DNA from: Isoetes taiwanensis
Lineage: Eukaryota > Streptophyta > Lycopodiopsida > Isoetales > Isoetaceae
NCBI GenBank assembly: GCA_021234155.1
Contig: JAJEKV010000023.1
Span: forward strand, 8,502,610 to 8,566,609
DNA length: 64,000 bases
Direction of reading: 5' to 3'
The translations under genes and the position numbers were made by a program. Below are positions 45,060-57,122 of this stretch, piece after piece; the stretch's first letter is position 1, and the number at the start of each line of letters is the position of its first letter. The notes beneath the pieces are model-generated. The model ran no database searches. It was not told the origin of the DNA and was given only the letters and a program-made list of their open reading frames with translations.

Positions 45060-45460
45060 CCAGAAGGTAACGGACAGGCAGAATCAACTAACAAGGTATT
45101 AATTGGGATGTTGAAGAAGACGGTTGATGCATCAAAGGGAGATTGGCATATAAAGTTCAATACTACGCTTTGGGCATATAGGACCACTTGGAAACCAGCC
45201 ACAGGATATTTTCCATTTAAACTGGTTTATGGCACATAAGCATTGCTGGCCAATTGAGTTGCCTTCCCTGAAATATGCTTTAGAGATGGAAATATGTGAC
45301 GATACTTTGATAGATTCGATCAAATAATGCAACTGGAAGAGGATAGGTGGATATGTGAAATGAACTTGCAAATGAAAAAAGCCAAAGATAAGGCTTATTT
45401 CTAGAGGAAAAATAACCTTCAGGGTGAGTTTGAGGAAGGAGAATTGGTGTTTAAGTGGAA
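45060..45460 (+). pseudogene. Ty3/gypsy integrase fragment, first part
   Basis: Encodes the C-terminal part of the integrase core (GNGQAESTNKVLIGMLKK, then LWAYRTTWKPATGYFPFKLV). After two stops comes the charged region before the integrase C-terminal domain (EEGELVFKWN at about 45,430-45,459). A LINE tail follows at once. The continuing piece lies at 47,190-47,345, so the gene was split by insertions. LTRs of this copy are not identified. Confidence 0.8.
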
Positions 45461-46020
45461 TAGAGAATATAATAGAATAGAATAGAATTGTTTTTATCGT
45501 CCACGGAGACCAATCGGCCTATGGGACCCAATACAAAAAGCGCAGCAGTCACATTACTGCCCGGATTAAAAAACCCCTGCCCCGACGGGTTTTCGAGGGA
45601 AAAACGTGGCAGCAATAAGACTGCTGACAACGATTAAATAGTTGACTGGGGGCATATCTGAGCCCTCAAGTCCAGTACTTCCTGGATGTATGATCCGAGT
45701 GAGCGCACCGAAGTCGTGCTCAGTATCATGTGTAGCGGCTCATCAGGTCTAATCAACTGAGCATAGCGTGTCCGAATCTGATCATATGTCGGGCAGCTCT
45801 GGAAAGTGTGACACTCATCCTCAATAGCTCCCGTCTGGCAGCACTGACAAACCCTATCCTGGCGTGGCTCCCCAATCCATTGACCTATCTCAATCCGGAG
45901 ATGGTGGGCACCTGTGCGAATGGAGGCGAATATGTAGCATAATAACAGGGGGTCTTCTTTGTGTTTTTGTACGCTTTTCACTAAGGTTTTCCTATGATTT
46001 CGTGATGTATTCAAATGGAT
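45461..46020 (-). mobile_element. LINE 3' end inserted into the gypsy fragment
   Basis: Read on the minus strand: a C-terminal ORF2 piece (46,014-45,634) with CQCCQTGAIEDECHTFQSC and RSLGSYIQEVLDLRAQ, nearly the same as the C-terminus of the LINE at 37.0-37.3 kb. Then the family 3' UTR (gggttttttaatccgggcag, cccataggccgattggtctc, cgtggacgataaaa) and an (ATTCT)n tail at 45,461-45,487. The 5' part is truncated. It belongs to the same family as the 34.8-kb copy. Confidence 0.85.
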
Positions 46021-47185
46021 GTACTAATGTGTACATCTAGAGTGCACCATTTCTGAGCCATTGATTTCTAGCCTTTTTTTTCCAATGGTCAACAACCAAT
46101 GGCTCACAACAAAAACCCCTTTTTTTTGTGCGTGTGGTGCATAATGGTCAACAACCAATGGCTCACAACAAAAGCCCTCTGTTTGTGTGTGTGGTGCATA
46201 ATGGGCACATGAAGGGCTTGAAAGGCGCATGTAGTGCAGTTTCCCCGCCAGCAATTCATTTCTTATCATAACTTTTGATCCAGAGCTCTGTTTGAGATGA
46301 TTTTTATTGCGTTGGAAAGCTCTCCGAGATCTTTTTGATAGTGTATAATATGGATATGTTTGGTTAAGTTATCTATGCTAAAACAGCAATTTTCCGGCCG
46401 GGTTTGGTAGGCTTTCACATCCTACCAGCTGATTAATACAGGATTGCGCTATTGGATATTGTTTTATGGCTCATTCCGAATGAAGCTTGCAAAAAATTAC
46501 CATGCATTTTTAGATTGAGGCTTTTAGATCCTTGTGCTAACAAGCAGAAAAGTTTCCCACTTTGGTTTCTCACCACAAGAATCCATGGAGGCCAAATGCT
46601 GCTGTTAAATTCCAGTTGAAAAATGTTTGTGTATGGGTGTTGCAAACTTTATGACTTTCAGAATAATGGGATCAATCTGCTCTATCTTTATGGTAACTTT
46701 TACTTATGTTCTATTTGTTTTATTGTGATGAAATTCAAAAGCTACAGGTGATGAAAGCCTCAAATGAATTCTAGTTTTTTTCTGGTTTGAATTCTAAACC
46801 ATTAACATCCAACATATAAAGATTAAATCCCCCAACACATAACAAGCAACACATAACAACCATTGACATTAACAACCAACACATAACTACCATTGACTGG
46901 GTCCAACACATATAATTAAAATCCCCCTTAAATCCCCTTTGGTTTGGGTGCATATTCACACGGGGGGTGACGTAGGGCAGCGAGAGCCCTCACAATTGTA
47001 TTTTGCACGTACGAAATCAACACCATATAGTATTTCGCTTGAAATCTTATAGTATTTTGCGAATCTTGTTATACAGTATAGCAAATTTTGTACTTGCATA
47101 CCCCACAAACGAGGAACTTTGCGTACGGTGTAGATTAAGGAATAAGGGGTGAATGTGAACGTAGGTAGCGTTGTGGCCCTCGTTC
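46021..47185. repeat. Sequence between the gypsy halves; 65-bp duplication
   Basis: 'aatggtcaacaaccaatggc' with 'tcacaacaaaa' occurs twice (about 46,084 and 46,145), each followed by a T/G-rich stretch and 'gtgtggtgcataatgg'. Farther on, 'caacacataac' repeats several times at 46,830-46,885. No coding region. The origin of this roughly 1.1 kb inside the gypsy fragment is unknown. Confidence 0.55.
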
Positions 47186-47189
47186 TAAT

Positions 47190-47402
47190 GTGGAGCAAAG
47201 GATTAAGAAATTTCAACCTTGTTGGGAAGGACTGTTCTTTATAGCAGGAAAAGCAGGGCAAAATTCATACTGGTTGCAAGACAGTGATCTTCGGTTGCTG
47301 TCAAATCCTGCAAATCTTAAAATATCTCAAAAAGTACTGGCCTTGAGAGATTCAAGGCAAAGCTCCATTTTGGGGCAAATGATAGGCTTAGGATACAGTT
47401 AG
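47190..47402 (+). pseudogene. Ty3/gypsy integrase fragment, second part
   Basis: Encodes WEGLFFIAGKAGQNSYWLQD, then LLSNPANLK. This matches the usual gypsy integrase C-terminal pattern 'W.GPF.I......SY.L...dG......N...LK'. It continues the protein that breaks off at 45,460. No complete element is present. Confidence 0.65.
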
Positions 47403-47559
47403 ATGGTCTAGTGTAGTCTATAGTTTAGTTTAGATTTCAAAAGTTTGGTTGCTTCTACGGGGTTAGGATCTATCTGCACGCTTTATTCTAGTCATGTAAT
47501 TGTCACTATTAGCTATGTCCATAGGACTTGCTCTATTTATCTAGGGTCTCAATAGTTGT

Positions 47560-48470
47560 GTTTGATGGATAGATGCAGTAGATATGGTGAGTGCAAAGTC
47601 TTGGGGTTGAGGTAAATCTTTGTAGCAACGTTCTAATGCATACTTAAGGATTGACATTTTGCAGGAGCTGGAACAGTGGTTAACAGATGAGCAATTGGAA
47701 TCATATGACATTTTAATGTGGACTTGCCTGCATGCAAGCCTTCTGTTCACAATATTATACTGGTTTGCATACCAGTCTGTCATACCAATTGTTCACATTG
47801 CAAGCCATCAGCCTGATCGCATACACGACGTATTAGTATTCACGTGCATGTCTGCTAGTTTACATATTTGCCCATCATACTGATCTGCATACCAATTTGC
47901 CTCGCCATTTTCCTTTGTACACAGTGCCAAACGTGCACACAAGTTCTATTATCCATTCCCATATCGTGTTGGTCTTCATGTCATGTGCGGGTACCAATTT
48001 CTAACATGCACTCCGGAAAGAATTTCATTTGCAGGATCTCGCGCAAAGAAGTGGAGAAATTGGGTTTAAATGGAATTGTAATGTGCACTTGCTTGCATGC
48101 AAGTTTCTGTTCATACACCATACTAGTCTGCATACCAGTTTGCCTCACTGTTTTCACTTGTGCAATGTACCAACTTGTCTGCATACACAAATTGTACTAT
48201 TCATCTGGTGGCCTTTATGACGTGCTGGTCTGCATACCAGTGTCTAAATCTGATGACCTTTGCAATCCTTACACACGGGTCACAAGTCATACTGTCCATT
48301 GTTGGTCCTTATATGATGTATTGTCTGCACACTAGAGTATGTTCTACCCTATGCATATTTCTTTTTACCGTCCCCCATGACGTTACTCTGCCTTCCCAGA
48401 CTATAAGCATATTCAAGCAGGTCCACTTCGCCAAGATGTTGAAACTATCCAAGTTCTAAACTACTAGCTA
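47560..48470 (+). repeat. Diverged direct duplication with exon-like starts
   Basis: A segment beginning 'catttgcagga(g/t)ct' at about 47,658 recurs at about 48,027. Both carry 'acttgc(c/t)tgcatgcaag', then 'ctg(g/t)t(t/c)tgcataccag', then 'tttgcctc' sections, about 370 bp apart, and a third partial echo lies near 48,228. Short open frames start after AG in both copies, but the frames do not agree, so coding is not supported. Confidence 0.5.
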
Positions 48471-50105
48471 TCCACATGCATCTATTTGGGCTGACGGGAC
48501 CAGCCCCATTTGTTTGGGGCATAACGTTGACCCACAAGGGGTCAACATAGTTCATCTGAGCACATGCTACCTCACTATTTTCTTTAATGGAGAGACCATT
48601 ATCAACATTCTGCACTAGCCAGTATGTGTCTTACTTATGTTGTGCATCTCAGATGTCCAAAAGGCCCTGCAGATGCCCAATCTTGACGCTCATATATGAC
48701 CATAACCTCATTTCCATCATTTTGATGCCCTTCGTTCCCTTCATTTTGGAGCTAAGTGTCTCTGCTAGTGCAACACTTCTATTTTTTCCATTACAGGGTG
48801 AAACAGGGATATATTCAAAGTTCACGATGCAATCAGTACTATTTACGGAATATATATTTGTTGCATTCCCTTATTTGCATATGTAATGGTAACCAAACTC
48901 AGAAAATTTACAGTAGCGTTACCCAGACTCAAACAAACAAAAAAAAAAGATGTTAAAGAGGAATAAGGGAAAACAAAGTTGTTTTTGTTTGTTATACCAT
49001 GCTGCTAGAATGTTTGTCTCAAGCCAGTTTACTATATTTTCTCTTTTGATTTTTATGGTGTCCCCCTCAATGTTCAAGCCTCTTCACATATATTCCCAAC
49101 TTTTGCTTGTCAAAAGTCGAACTAGCATGGCCCTAAAAGTGGCATCTAAACCTTTTGAAACCTTAAGCGCAAAGGTGGAACGTAATGCCGACCGAAAATG
49201 GAAGGAAGATCATTCCATATCATTTGCCTGATTCTCAACGACGGTTTAGGTTCCATCCCGTGTGATTCAAGCGGCTGAACAATTAGCTCCAGTCACATAG
49301 GAGCACCGAGCATGGATATCGGCCGATTTGGAGAAGGAAATTATAAAAGAAGGAAGGACTCCATTTCCACGGCTCCATGAACACCATCATTCCAGTGAGT
49401 GCAGTCCTATTGCATACAATTATCTGTGATTGTGTTTTTGAAGATCTGGAATTTTATGTACTTTATTATTGCTTACAGTATACCATGAATTCTCCAAATG
49501 ATAAGGTTAGTGTATTGAATTTTGACAAGGTAAAATGGGGAGAATGAATTTCAAAATGATTGTATCTTAGGATAGATCAATGTCTCCATCCTTAAATGTT
49601 GTGCAGCAGCTTGATGCCTCTGTGAGTTCATTTAGCATCTTACTTGCTGCTATATGAGAGACATACCTTTGTGAAGTTGCAGAGCATATTATCTGCAGTT
49701 ATAAGCAAGAAAAGCAGAAGCATTCACCATGAAATAAGCATTATTGTAAATCAGTTATCATCTTGTTGTTGCTTGATGTTGCATCATCAACAAACTATTA
49801 TTTGAAGTCCAATTTGGGACTTATACTGTACTGTCAATTGCATCTTGAATACAAAGAAATATCCCTGCTCTGGTTTTGGAAGTAATGGATCAGATGCAAA
49901 ATTGTATTCTCATTGTTTTAGTTTAAAGTATTATATTTGCATTGTTTTCATCTATCAGCTTGTGTTGACTGCAGCAGGGAGAGAGAGATGATAACAGTGG
50001 TAAAGGAAGGTTTTAATAGAACTTTAGTTTGGAAATACAACGAATAAGGCAACTGCTAAATCATATTGTAACAAGTAGTCAACATAGTTGGTGTATTGCT
50101 CCACT
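48471..50105. other. Intergenic, no recognised gene
   Basis: Contains a small hairpin (gttgaccc...gggtcaac, 48,529-48,549) and unassigned open frames near 48,587-49,231. No domain recognised. Confidence 0.35.
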
Positions 50106-50109
50106 TGCA

Positions 50110-51278
50110 CCATCACCAGATACCCTTCCCCTTCCCTTTGCTTTTTGCTCTATCCCATGTTTCCCATTTTCCTCATTATCCGATACACTTTGCTTTTTTC
50201 CTTTTCCTTTTTTTTTTAAATTTTTTCTACACATTATCTTTTTTCCTTCTCCTTTTTTTCTTTCTTTAGCTCCCTTCTCCCTCCCCTCCCCTCCCCTCCC
50301 CTCTCCCCTTCCCCTTCCCATTTTTCCCTTGCCCTTTCCCTTTTCCTGATAGGCTTTTCCTCTTCCCTTTTCATCTATTCCTCGCCCTTCCTATTTTTCC
50401 TTTCTCTTTCCCTATTCCCGTGCTCTTTTTTCTTCTCTTTTTCCCATATTTTTATGTGCCCTTTTTCTTCCTTTCTCCACCCTCCTCCTCTTTATCATGT
50501 GCTCTTTCCCCCTTCTCTTTTCCCATTTCCCTCTCCCCTTTTTCTCGTGCCTTTTTTCCCGTCCCTTCCCCCCCTTTTCGCTTCCCTTTCCTTTTTTCCT
50601 TGCCATTCCTTTTTCATCCCTTCCCCACAATTTCACTTTTTCCCATGTCTTTTTTCCCTTTCCTTTCCTCCTTCCTTCTCATTTTCGCTTTCCCTTACCC
50701 TTTTCTTATGCCTCTTTCCATTCGTTTTTCCTCCACCCTTTTTATGTGCCTCTTTTCCTCCTTTCCCCACCCTCCTCCCCCTTTTTCCTCTTCCACTTTT
50801 CAATTTTCTATCCTATTCTTTTTCTTTTTTTCCCTTTCCCTTTTCCATGCTCTTTTTCCCTTCTTTTTCCTCCTTTCCTCACCCTTTCTTTCTTTCTTTT
50901 ATTTTTTCCCGTGCTCTTTTCCCCTTCCTCTCTTCCTCTTTTTCCATTCCTTGCTCTCCACTTCCTATTCTCCTTTTCACTTCTTTTTCCTCCTTTTTAG
51001 ACCCTTTCTATCTTTTCCTTTTCTAGGTGTCTTTTTATCTTCCTTTTTTCCCTCTTTTTTTTTCTTTTTCACTTGCCCTTTCCCTTTTTCCATGTTATTT
51101 TCTCCTTCGCTTCTCCTCTTTCCTCACCTTTTCTCTCTAACCTCTTCCTTCCTTTTTCGATCCTCTATTTTCGCTTCCTTTCCTTTTTCTTCCCCTTTTC
51201 CCTCTTTTTCTTTTTCTTTTTCCCATGCCCTTTTCCTCTTCCCTTTTTCCCTTTTCCCAGGTTCTTTTCCCTAGCGTG
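50110..51278 (+). repeat. Giant polypyrimidine (C/T) block, about 1.2 kb
   Basis: The plus strand is almost purely C and T for more than a kilobase, with rare A and G. The rare purines recur in a 'tttttccc(a/g)tg(c/t)cctttt' motif spaced irregularly at about 50-65 bp, which suggests a decayed minisatellite. Long Phe/Pro/Ser frames (for example 50,420-51,274) and the Lys/Glu/Arg frames opposite are composition artefacts. Confidence 0.92.
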
Positions 51279-51689
51279 TATCAGAGGCCTGCAGTTTTCT
51301 ATGATGGCACTAAGGGGCCATCCGTGTTTTACATATGTTGTTTTGTCTACATCTTGACTTGTTACCACAAGGTCCACTGAGGACCTGGTTGTAATTCCAT
51401 ACTTCGTTACCATGTTAGTGTGTTCTGAATGGACTACGGTCCTGAACTTATATGATCTATGATCTTCATGTAATTTTCAGTACCTTCTGCACTAAGCCTT
51501 TGGCTGTGGAAGATAGACAAGAGTAAGCATTGATAATAGCTGCCCAGGTAAAATGAGTTGGCATCTTACCTTCAGTCTCATCTCCTGAAACAATCTAAGG
51601 GCCTTCCTCTACATGATCAATTTGACAACACATCATAATCATGGTGTTACATCGCACACCATTATTTTGTGAGACAACACTTGTCTCAG

Positions 51690-52560
51690 CCAGCCTTCCA
51701 CGTCTACCATACATGTTAACAAATTCATAACAAGGGTATCCATTTCTAGTGCATAATGCAAGACAAGTTCGTGGATCTATACTCCTTCAATTACGGCTGA
51801 TATACTAGCACATGTATCGATAACTGCCATAGTGGGTTATCCTCTTTGGATTTATATTTTCTTCATGCATTTTCCAAAAGAGTTGCAGAGACAGATTTCC
51901 ATTTCCATCGTACATGTAGCCACTGATCATTGCAGTCCCGGATACAATATTATGCTTCGATCATTGTCTATGAGAATACATGAATCTACTCTATCAAATA
52001 TTATCGCAAAATGTACTTTTTTACCTTCAGCTAGGGACTCTAAGGCACCTAAAAAGGTACATACATCAAGAATAGCTACAAGCATGGAATTTGCAGGAGC
52101 GATACCAGCTACTTTCATTTTCTCAAATAGTTTGAGCACCTCATTAAAAGCTTGTTCTGGTTCTGTCTCCGATTAAAGCAGTTCAAGGGACTGCATTGTG
52201 GCAAGAAAGAGGGATTTGGCTCAGTGCTTGTTATTAAGGTTGCTCAATATACTAGTTTTGCATCCTCTAAAGCTGACAGCTTTAAGCATAAGGTTACAAC
52301 TATAACATAAGTTACCTGATCTGGTGCAACACCTTCCAATTGCATCTACGCAAATAAAATGAGAAAGCCCTTACTTTTACTATGATGATAAAATGCTGCA
52401 ATCAGCATAAGCCGTATAAATACATTCCCTGTAATCATTCCATTGAAGACCCTCCATGCATCTTGCAACCCTCCACATTTGATATACGTGTGTATAACTA
52501 TATTCAGCATAAATATGTTGGGATCCAAAGCAATAACAATACTCAAAAGAACGTAAAGAA
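51690..52560 (-). pseudogene. PPR-protein pseudogene fragment
   Basis: On the minus strand, pieces of pentatricopeptide repeats in order: NIFMLNIVIHTYIKCGGLQD with AWRVFNGM (about 52,530-52,440), IAAFYHHSKSKG (about 52,400), then MQLEGVAPDQVTYV. Next come LFEKMKVAGIAPANSMLVAI (about 52,135-52,075) and MYGRRGRLAE (about 51,717-51,688). The spacing fits PLS-type repeats of organelle RNA-editing or processing factors. Stops and frameshifts break it, and no start or C-terminal E/DYW domain is seen. Confidence 0.7.
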
Positions 52561-53394
52561 GGTAGAAGAATGGGGAAATAAAATTTGTTATACACTTCTT
52601 CTATGATTCTAACTTCTTGTAACTAAATAATTTTATATAAAGCACAACAGATCGAAAGTAAATTTCACTTGGCTTTGGGGTTGAAATGCCAATGAATACC
52701 AACAAATAGCTCAACAGACAGGAATGAAGAGATTGACGCACCGAAGTACCTAAGCACCAATGCAAGCCATGGTGATCCAGTGATGAATTCAAAGTCTTAT
52801 GCGACATACAATAGATATAAGCAGGGATTTTGACTAACCTGACCAAAGCATACATACCTCTTTTTTGCTGTTAGTTCTGAGAAAATAAACTAAGAATGGT
52901 TCCCCACACTCCTATGCCAAGACTGGAATAAATGTTTTCGAAAAGAAACAAGAACCATTTGCAAATCATTATTCAATATAGCCCCATGTTGAAGAAAAAT
53001 AGATTTTCTCTCGCATGCCACAAAATTGTAGTGATTTTGAAGGTCATAGAAGAACGTATTCCCTATCTCTATAAAGTAGTTATTACACAAGTCGCATTTC
53101 CTATAGAGTATTCATTCCAACCAACGATTATTCATACCTAGAGTGATACCTAAAGTTTGAAAAGAAAGCTGTGACGCTCATCTACTAACAAATCCTTTGC
53201 TTCAGCCTGGCAAGAATGAACCTCTTCTTTTGCTCTGTGGATAAGCATGTGACTCAATCCAAGGATAACATCTCCTTGTCCCAACAGCACCATTTCCTAT
53301 CTTATCTTCTGATCAAATCTGACCTTGTTCGTGAAAAATTTAGCATTATCATGGTGTAGATTTATGGTAGTTCGAGAATTTATTTGAGGTTCCT
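52561..53394. other. Intergenic, no recognised gene
   Basis: AT-rich, short frames only. It may include diverged upstream parts of the PPR pseudogene, but none can be named. Confidence 0.35.
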
Positions 53395-53419
53395 TACTAC
53401 AACTGCACCATTTCCTAAC

Positions 53420-53735
53420 TTCTTGAATATTTGGCACAATAACAGTGGGTTTTAGGGGGATGTGATTTGATATGGATGGAAAAATTACAATTCCTGAAAC
53501 CATAGACCATATATCCCTAAAACAATTGAATGGGTTCTTATAAAAAAAACATAATTCAAGATCATTAGCTTACTTGGTATATTGGTTAAGGTAGCCTTAT
53601 TAGGACGTTAAATTTTTTTGGTAGAGTTTCGAGCCCCCATATTTCATATTCTAAAATCTTAGGCAAAGCCGACCTTAGGTGAATTTGTATTTCATATTTC
53701 AAAATCATAGGCATCTCCAATCATATTCCTCCTCA
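53420..53735 (+). repeat. Diverged partial copy of the 440-bp unit
   Basis: Aligns with the later part of the complete units: 'tttggcacaataacagtggg', 'gatgtgatttgatatggatg', the tRNA-like A-box region (about 53,568), 'ggtagagtttcgagccccc' (about 53,620-53,638) and the 'aaaatcataggc' end. It lacks the GATC-rich start and a small internal segment. Confidence 0.75.
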
Positions 53736-53787
53736 CTTGCAGTTCTTCAAAAAAAAAAAAAAATTGACCAAAAATTGACCGTTTAAA

Positions 53788-54219
53788 CGAGAGGTGCCCA
53801 GAGGCCCAATATACGATCTGGGTCGTACGATCGACGGATCCGATGACTATGGTAGTCCAGGGTGCACTTCGTTTAGAATATGTGGCACAATAACATGGGG
53901 TTTCAGGGGATGTGATTTGATATGGATGTAAATTTGACAATTTCTAAAACCATAAACTATATATCCCTAAAAGAATTGAATGGGTTGTTATAAAAAAACC
54001 ATACATTCAAGATAGAAAATAATCACATTAGCTCACTGGGTATATTGGTTAAGGTAGCCTTATTAGGAGGTTGAGTTATTTCGAGCCCCCGTATTTCATA
54101 TTCTAAAATTTTAGGCAAAGCCGTATAAAAGTTCGATATTCCCTCAAAACCTTAGGTGAACTCGTATTTCATATTTCAAAATCATAGGCGCCTCCAATCA
54201 TAAATGACCATAAGCGAAA
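53788..54219 (+). repeat. 440-bp tandem unit, copy interrupted at its end by the LTR element
   Basis: Starts 'cgagaggtgcccagaggccc', followed by the GATC/CGTACG-rich module (about 53,810-53,870). It then contains the middle section, tRNA-like A and B boxes (about 54,030 and 54,080) and ends 'ccataagcgaaa' at 54,219, where the LTR begins. The next unit resumes at 63,212. Confidence 0.85.
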
Positions 54220-56057
54220 TGTGACGGGCCTGGCCAGTTAACCTCTCGGTAACTGGAGATCCCATCGATCTCTACCGTTGGATCTACATAACCTCTGGGA
54301 CTCAAGAAATTAACGCATGCATGCTTAGGTAAAGAATTTAATCTTTGTATATGCTCTAAGGTCCCAAAAATATACTTGCCCATTACTCAGCAATAATCCC
54401 GCACAACAATTAATGTTTTTAATAATTGTAGCCTCAAGCCAATATATAATAATAATAGTAAACAAGTTATTTAACTTGCAATCCACACTTCTACTCTCGC
54501 CTTCCTGAAGCTTGACTACTCTCCGGAGCATCTTGCACCTCTGCTTACACCATCAACCACGGGGTTAGTCACACGGACTAAGTGGGGATCGGGGATCTAG
54601 GACATGTCTAGCATTAACAATACAAAGCATTAACCTAGAAATAATAGCTCAACCTTCTCGTAGCCTCGCCCCTGCAATCCAAGTTACTAGTCCAACAAGC
54701 ATATACACAATGCATAATTATACCATGAGTATCCGCTATAAGCATGACCATTGCAACTCAATTCCAACGTTCAAGACCACATATATAATAACCAAGCAAT
54801 CATAGCATCAAACATTGCAACCAATATTCCTCTGGGTCTGAGCAAGGTCAACTCGGCTGATCAGGCCAGTGACATAGAGGCGGGGTAACCACGTGTGTAC
54901 ACACCCATCGACGCTGCGTCCAGCATTGGAGGACCACTTAACTGTGCATGACGTTGTACCATACGGTATCAGCGCCCGATGTTCAATAATAACATTTACA
55001 TTCTTACTGTGCAAAAACCACGAGTCTAGACCATCGCACCTAGACTCCGGCCCCAGAGGTCTATATCAAAGAGTTATACTACACATAAATCACAATACTA
55101 TGAATTCCACCCAATATCAACTAGGCACATTTCCATATCAAATTTACCTCAGAAATTCCATAGTTTACACTTCATGCAACAAAGGAAATCCAGTTATATG
55201 CTCGTATGAACATTACTATCTCTACCATGCAACATGCAATGCCCGGTGCTTAACAAAATGCAACCTTCACTAATATCTTATTATTTTTAACTAGATGAAT
55301 TTCCTTCAAATGACTATATAGCCTTAGTGACGGTGGGTTCCATAACCCTGCTAACTAGTTTATTAATTCCTGCACCCATTCCCAGCTCGTAATACCTCTA
55401 GCATATATTCTCCCTTCGCTAATTAGTTTATTCCAAAGGGTTTACATATACAACTAGCTAACTTGTTAAACTACACAGTCCGTAATCATAAATACTTATA
55501 TACCCTTCCTTAACTTAGCCCTTACTTTTACACTAATTACTAACCCAATTCCTTATTCCAGACTAACCCTTAATGTTTTATTGTTAACCTATAACCTTAG
55601 CTTTTTCTTTATCCTATTACTATATTATTTCTTTACTAACTATTAACATTTCTCTTCTGTTTTAACCCTAACATGCATTACAGAGGCACGACCTCGACCT
55701 AGAGCTACGGGATCTGCCCTTCAGGCCATCGCTTCAACATGGAAAGCCCATAAAACCCTCCGATTTTGCCATCTAGGAAGTTTGGATACAAATCAAGATG
55801 ATCACATGCAAAATCGGGTAACTCTGGATCACTGTCGGCCTGCCAAAAATTGAATCATTTGCTGCCAGATCCTGCCTGATACCTCTTTATTCTGCCTTCT
55901 TTGCATATTTCAGCCCCTTAGATGCCCAAATCGATCCATTTCAAGTGGCTTTTCATGATTTCCCATCATTATACTTCATCAAGGTCATGCCGTTCAAACG
56001 GCAGCATGCAAGAGAAAATTTTGCAGTCTTAACTGGTTCCTATCACAATTTTATCTT
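54220..56057 (-). repeat. Downstream (3') LTR, truncated
   Basis: Aligns nearly base for base with 60,817-62,666, beginning tgtgacgggcc on the plus strand. Similarity stops after 'aattttatctt' at 56,057. The counterpart of 62,667-63,211 (the start of U3 in element orientation) is absent. Open frames inside, such as 54,893-55,273, are shared by both LTRs and are not genes. Confidence 0.9.
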
Positions 56058-57122
56058 CTCCCATTGTCTATAGAACTCCTTCTTTATTTTGGGGACTCTC
56101 CAATTCCCTATAATGACATGTTCTTTAACCCATGCTCGAATATCTTTGCGATGTATATACGAATCTTGCATATTTAACTCCCACTTCCACATCCATTCCT
56201 CAGCATCAGCATATCAACTCTTCACTTTTGTCTCCTCCATTACCAAACGCAGCAAAATATCATCAGCCGCTAAAGGACTATCATGTGCTTCATATAGCAA
56301 TCTCAATCTCAACTCCTGATCATTAAAAATACACATACGACCGTTATAATATAAAACTTCTTTGGACAATGCATACCTCGGAAAGTCTTGAGGGTTCTCC
56401 ACCACAAGTGTAAAATATGGATCATTCTTCAATTTGTTAAGAATATCAGCATCCCATTGTCCGTGAAGCACACTAATAGAGGTGAAAAATGACCTTCTAG
56501 ACAAAGCATCAACAATCACATTTTCTTTGCCAGGTTGATATTCAATTTCAAAGTCATACTTTTCCCTTAGTTGCATCCATCTCCTTTGCCTATTATTCAA
56601 ATATGGCTGTTTTGCAAAATACTTCAAATTTTGGTGTTCAGTCTTCAAAAAGAAATGACGACCCAGTAAATAATGCCTCCATACCCTCAAGGCATGGATA
56701 ATAGCCAATATTTCCAAATCATGCACTGGGTAATTTTGTTCAGCAGGAGACAACTTATGGGATATGTAAGCACAAACTCGGCCATCCTGCAGCAAGACTC
56801 CTCCTATAGCTTTCCCAGAAGCATCAGTGACTACACGGAAGGGTATATTCATGTCCGGAATCCTTAAAACTGGTGCACTAATCAAAACATCCTTTAACTT
56901 TTGAAAACTTTCCTGACAACTATCAGTCCAATGCAAGTCATTCTTCTTACCCAACAAAGAAGTCAAAGGAGCAGCAATCTTTGCAAATTTAGGAACAAAT
57001 TTGCGGTAATACCCCGTTAATCCCAAGAATGATCTTACCTCCTTCACTGTCTTTGGTGTGGGCCAATCCCTAACTGCCTCAATCTTAGAAGGATCTGGCT
57101 CCAATCCCTTCTCTGAAATAAC
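56058..57122 (-). pseudogene. Gypsy pol: RT thumb and RNase H
   Basis: Minus-strand frame starting in the target duplication of the insertion (VISEKGLEPDPSKIEAVRDW at 57,122-57,063). It runs through GLTGYYRKFVPKF, then RNase H motifs VTDASGKAIGGVL, YPVHDLEILAIIHAL and VDALSRR, to HDSPLAAD near 56,250. That last motif is where the integrase zinc-binding domain normally starts (HDSPLAGH). About 160 bp of non-matching DNA (56,058-56,214) links this to the truncated LTR. The break is a deletion, probably by illegitimate recombination. Confidence 0.9.

Noticed and set aside
50420-51274. 284-codon open frame, Phe/Pro/Ser-rich, plus overlapping long frames
   Set aside because: Produced by the polypyrimidine tract, which contains few stop codons in those frames; no domain or normal amino-acid composition.
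54893-55273. 126-codon frame, also present at 61,490-61,870
   Set aside because: It lies within both LTRs on the strand opposite to the element's genes and shows no domain; its repetition comes from LTR identity.
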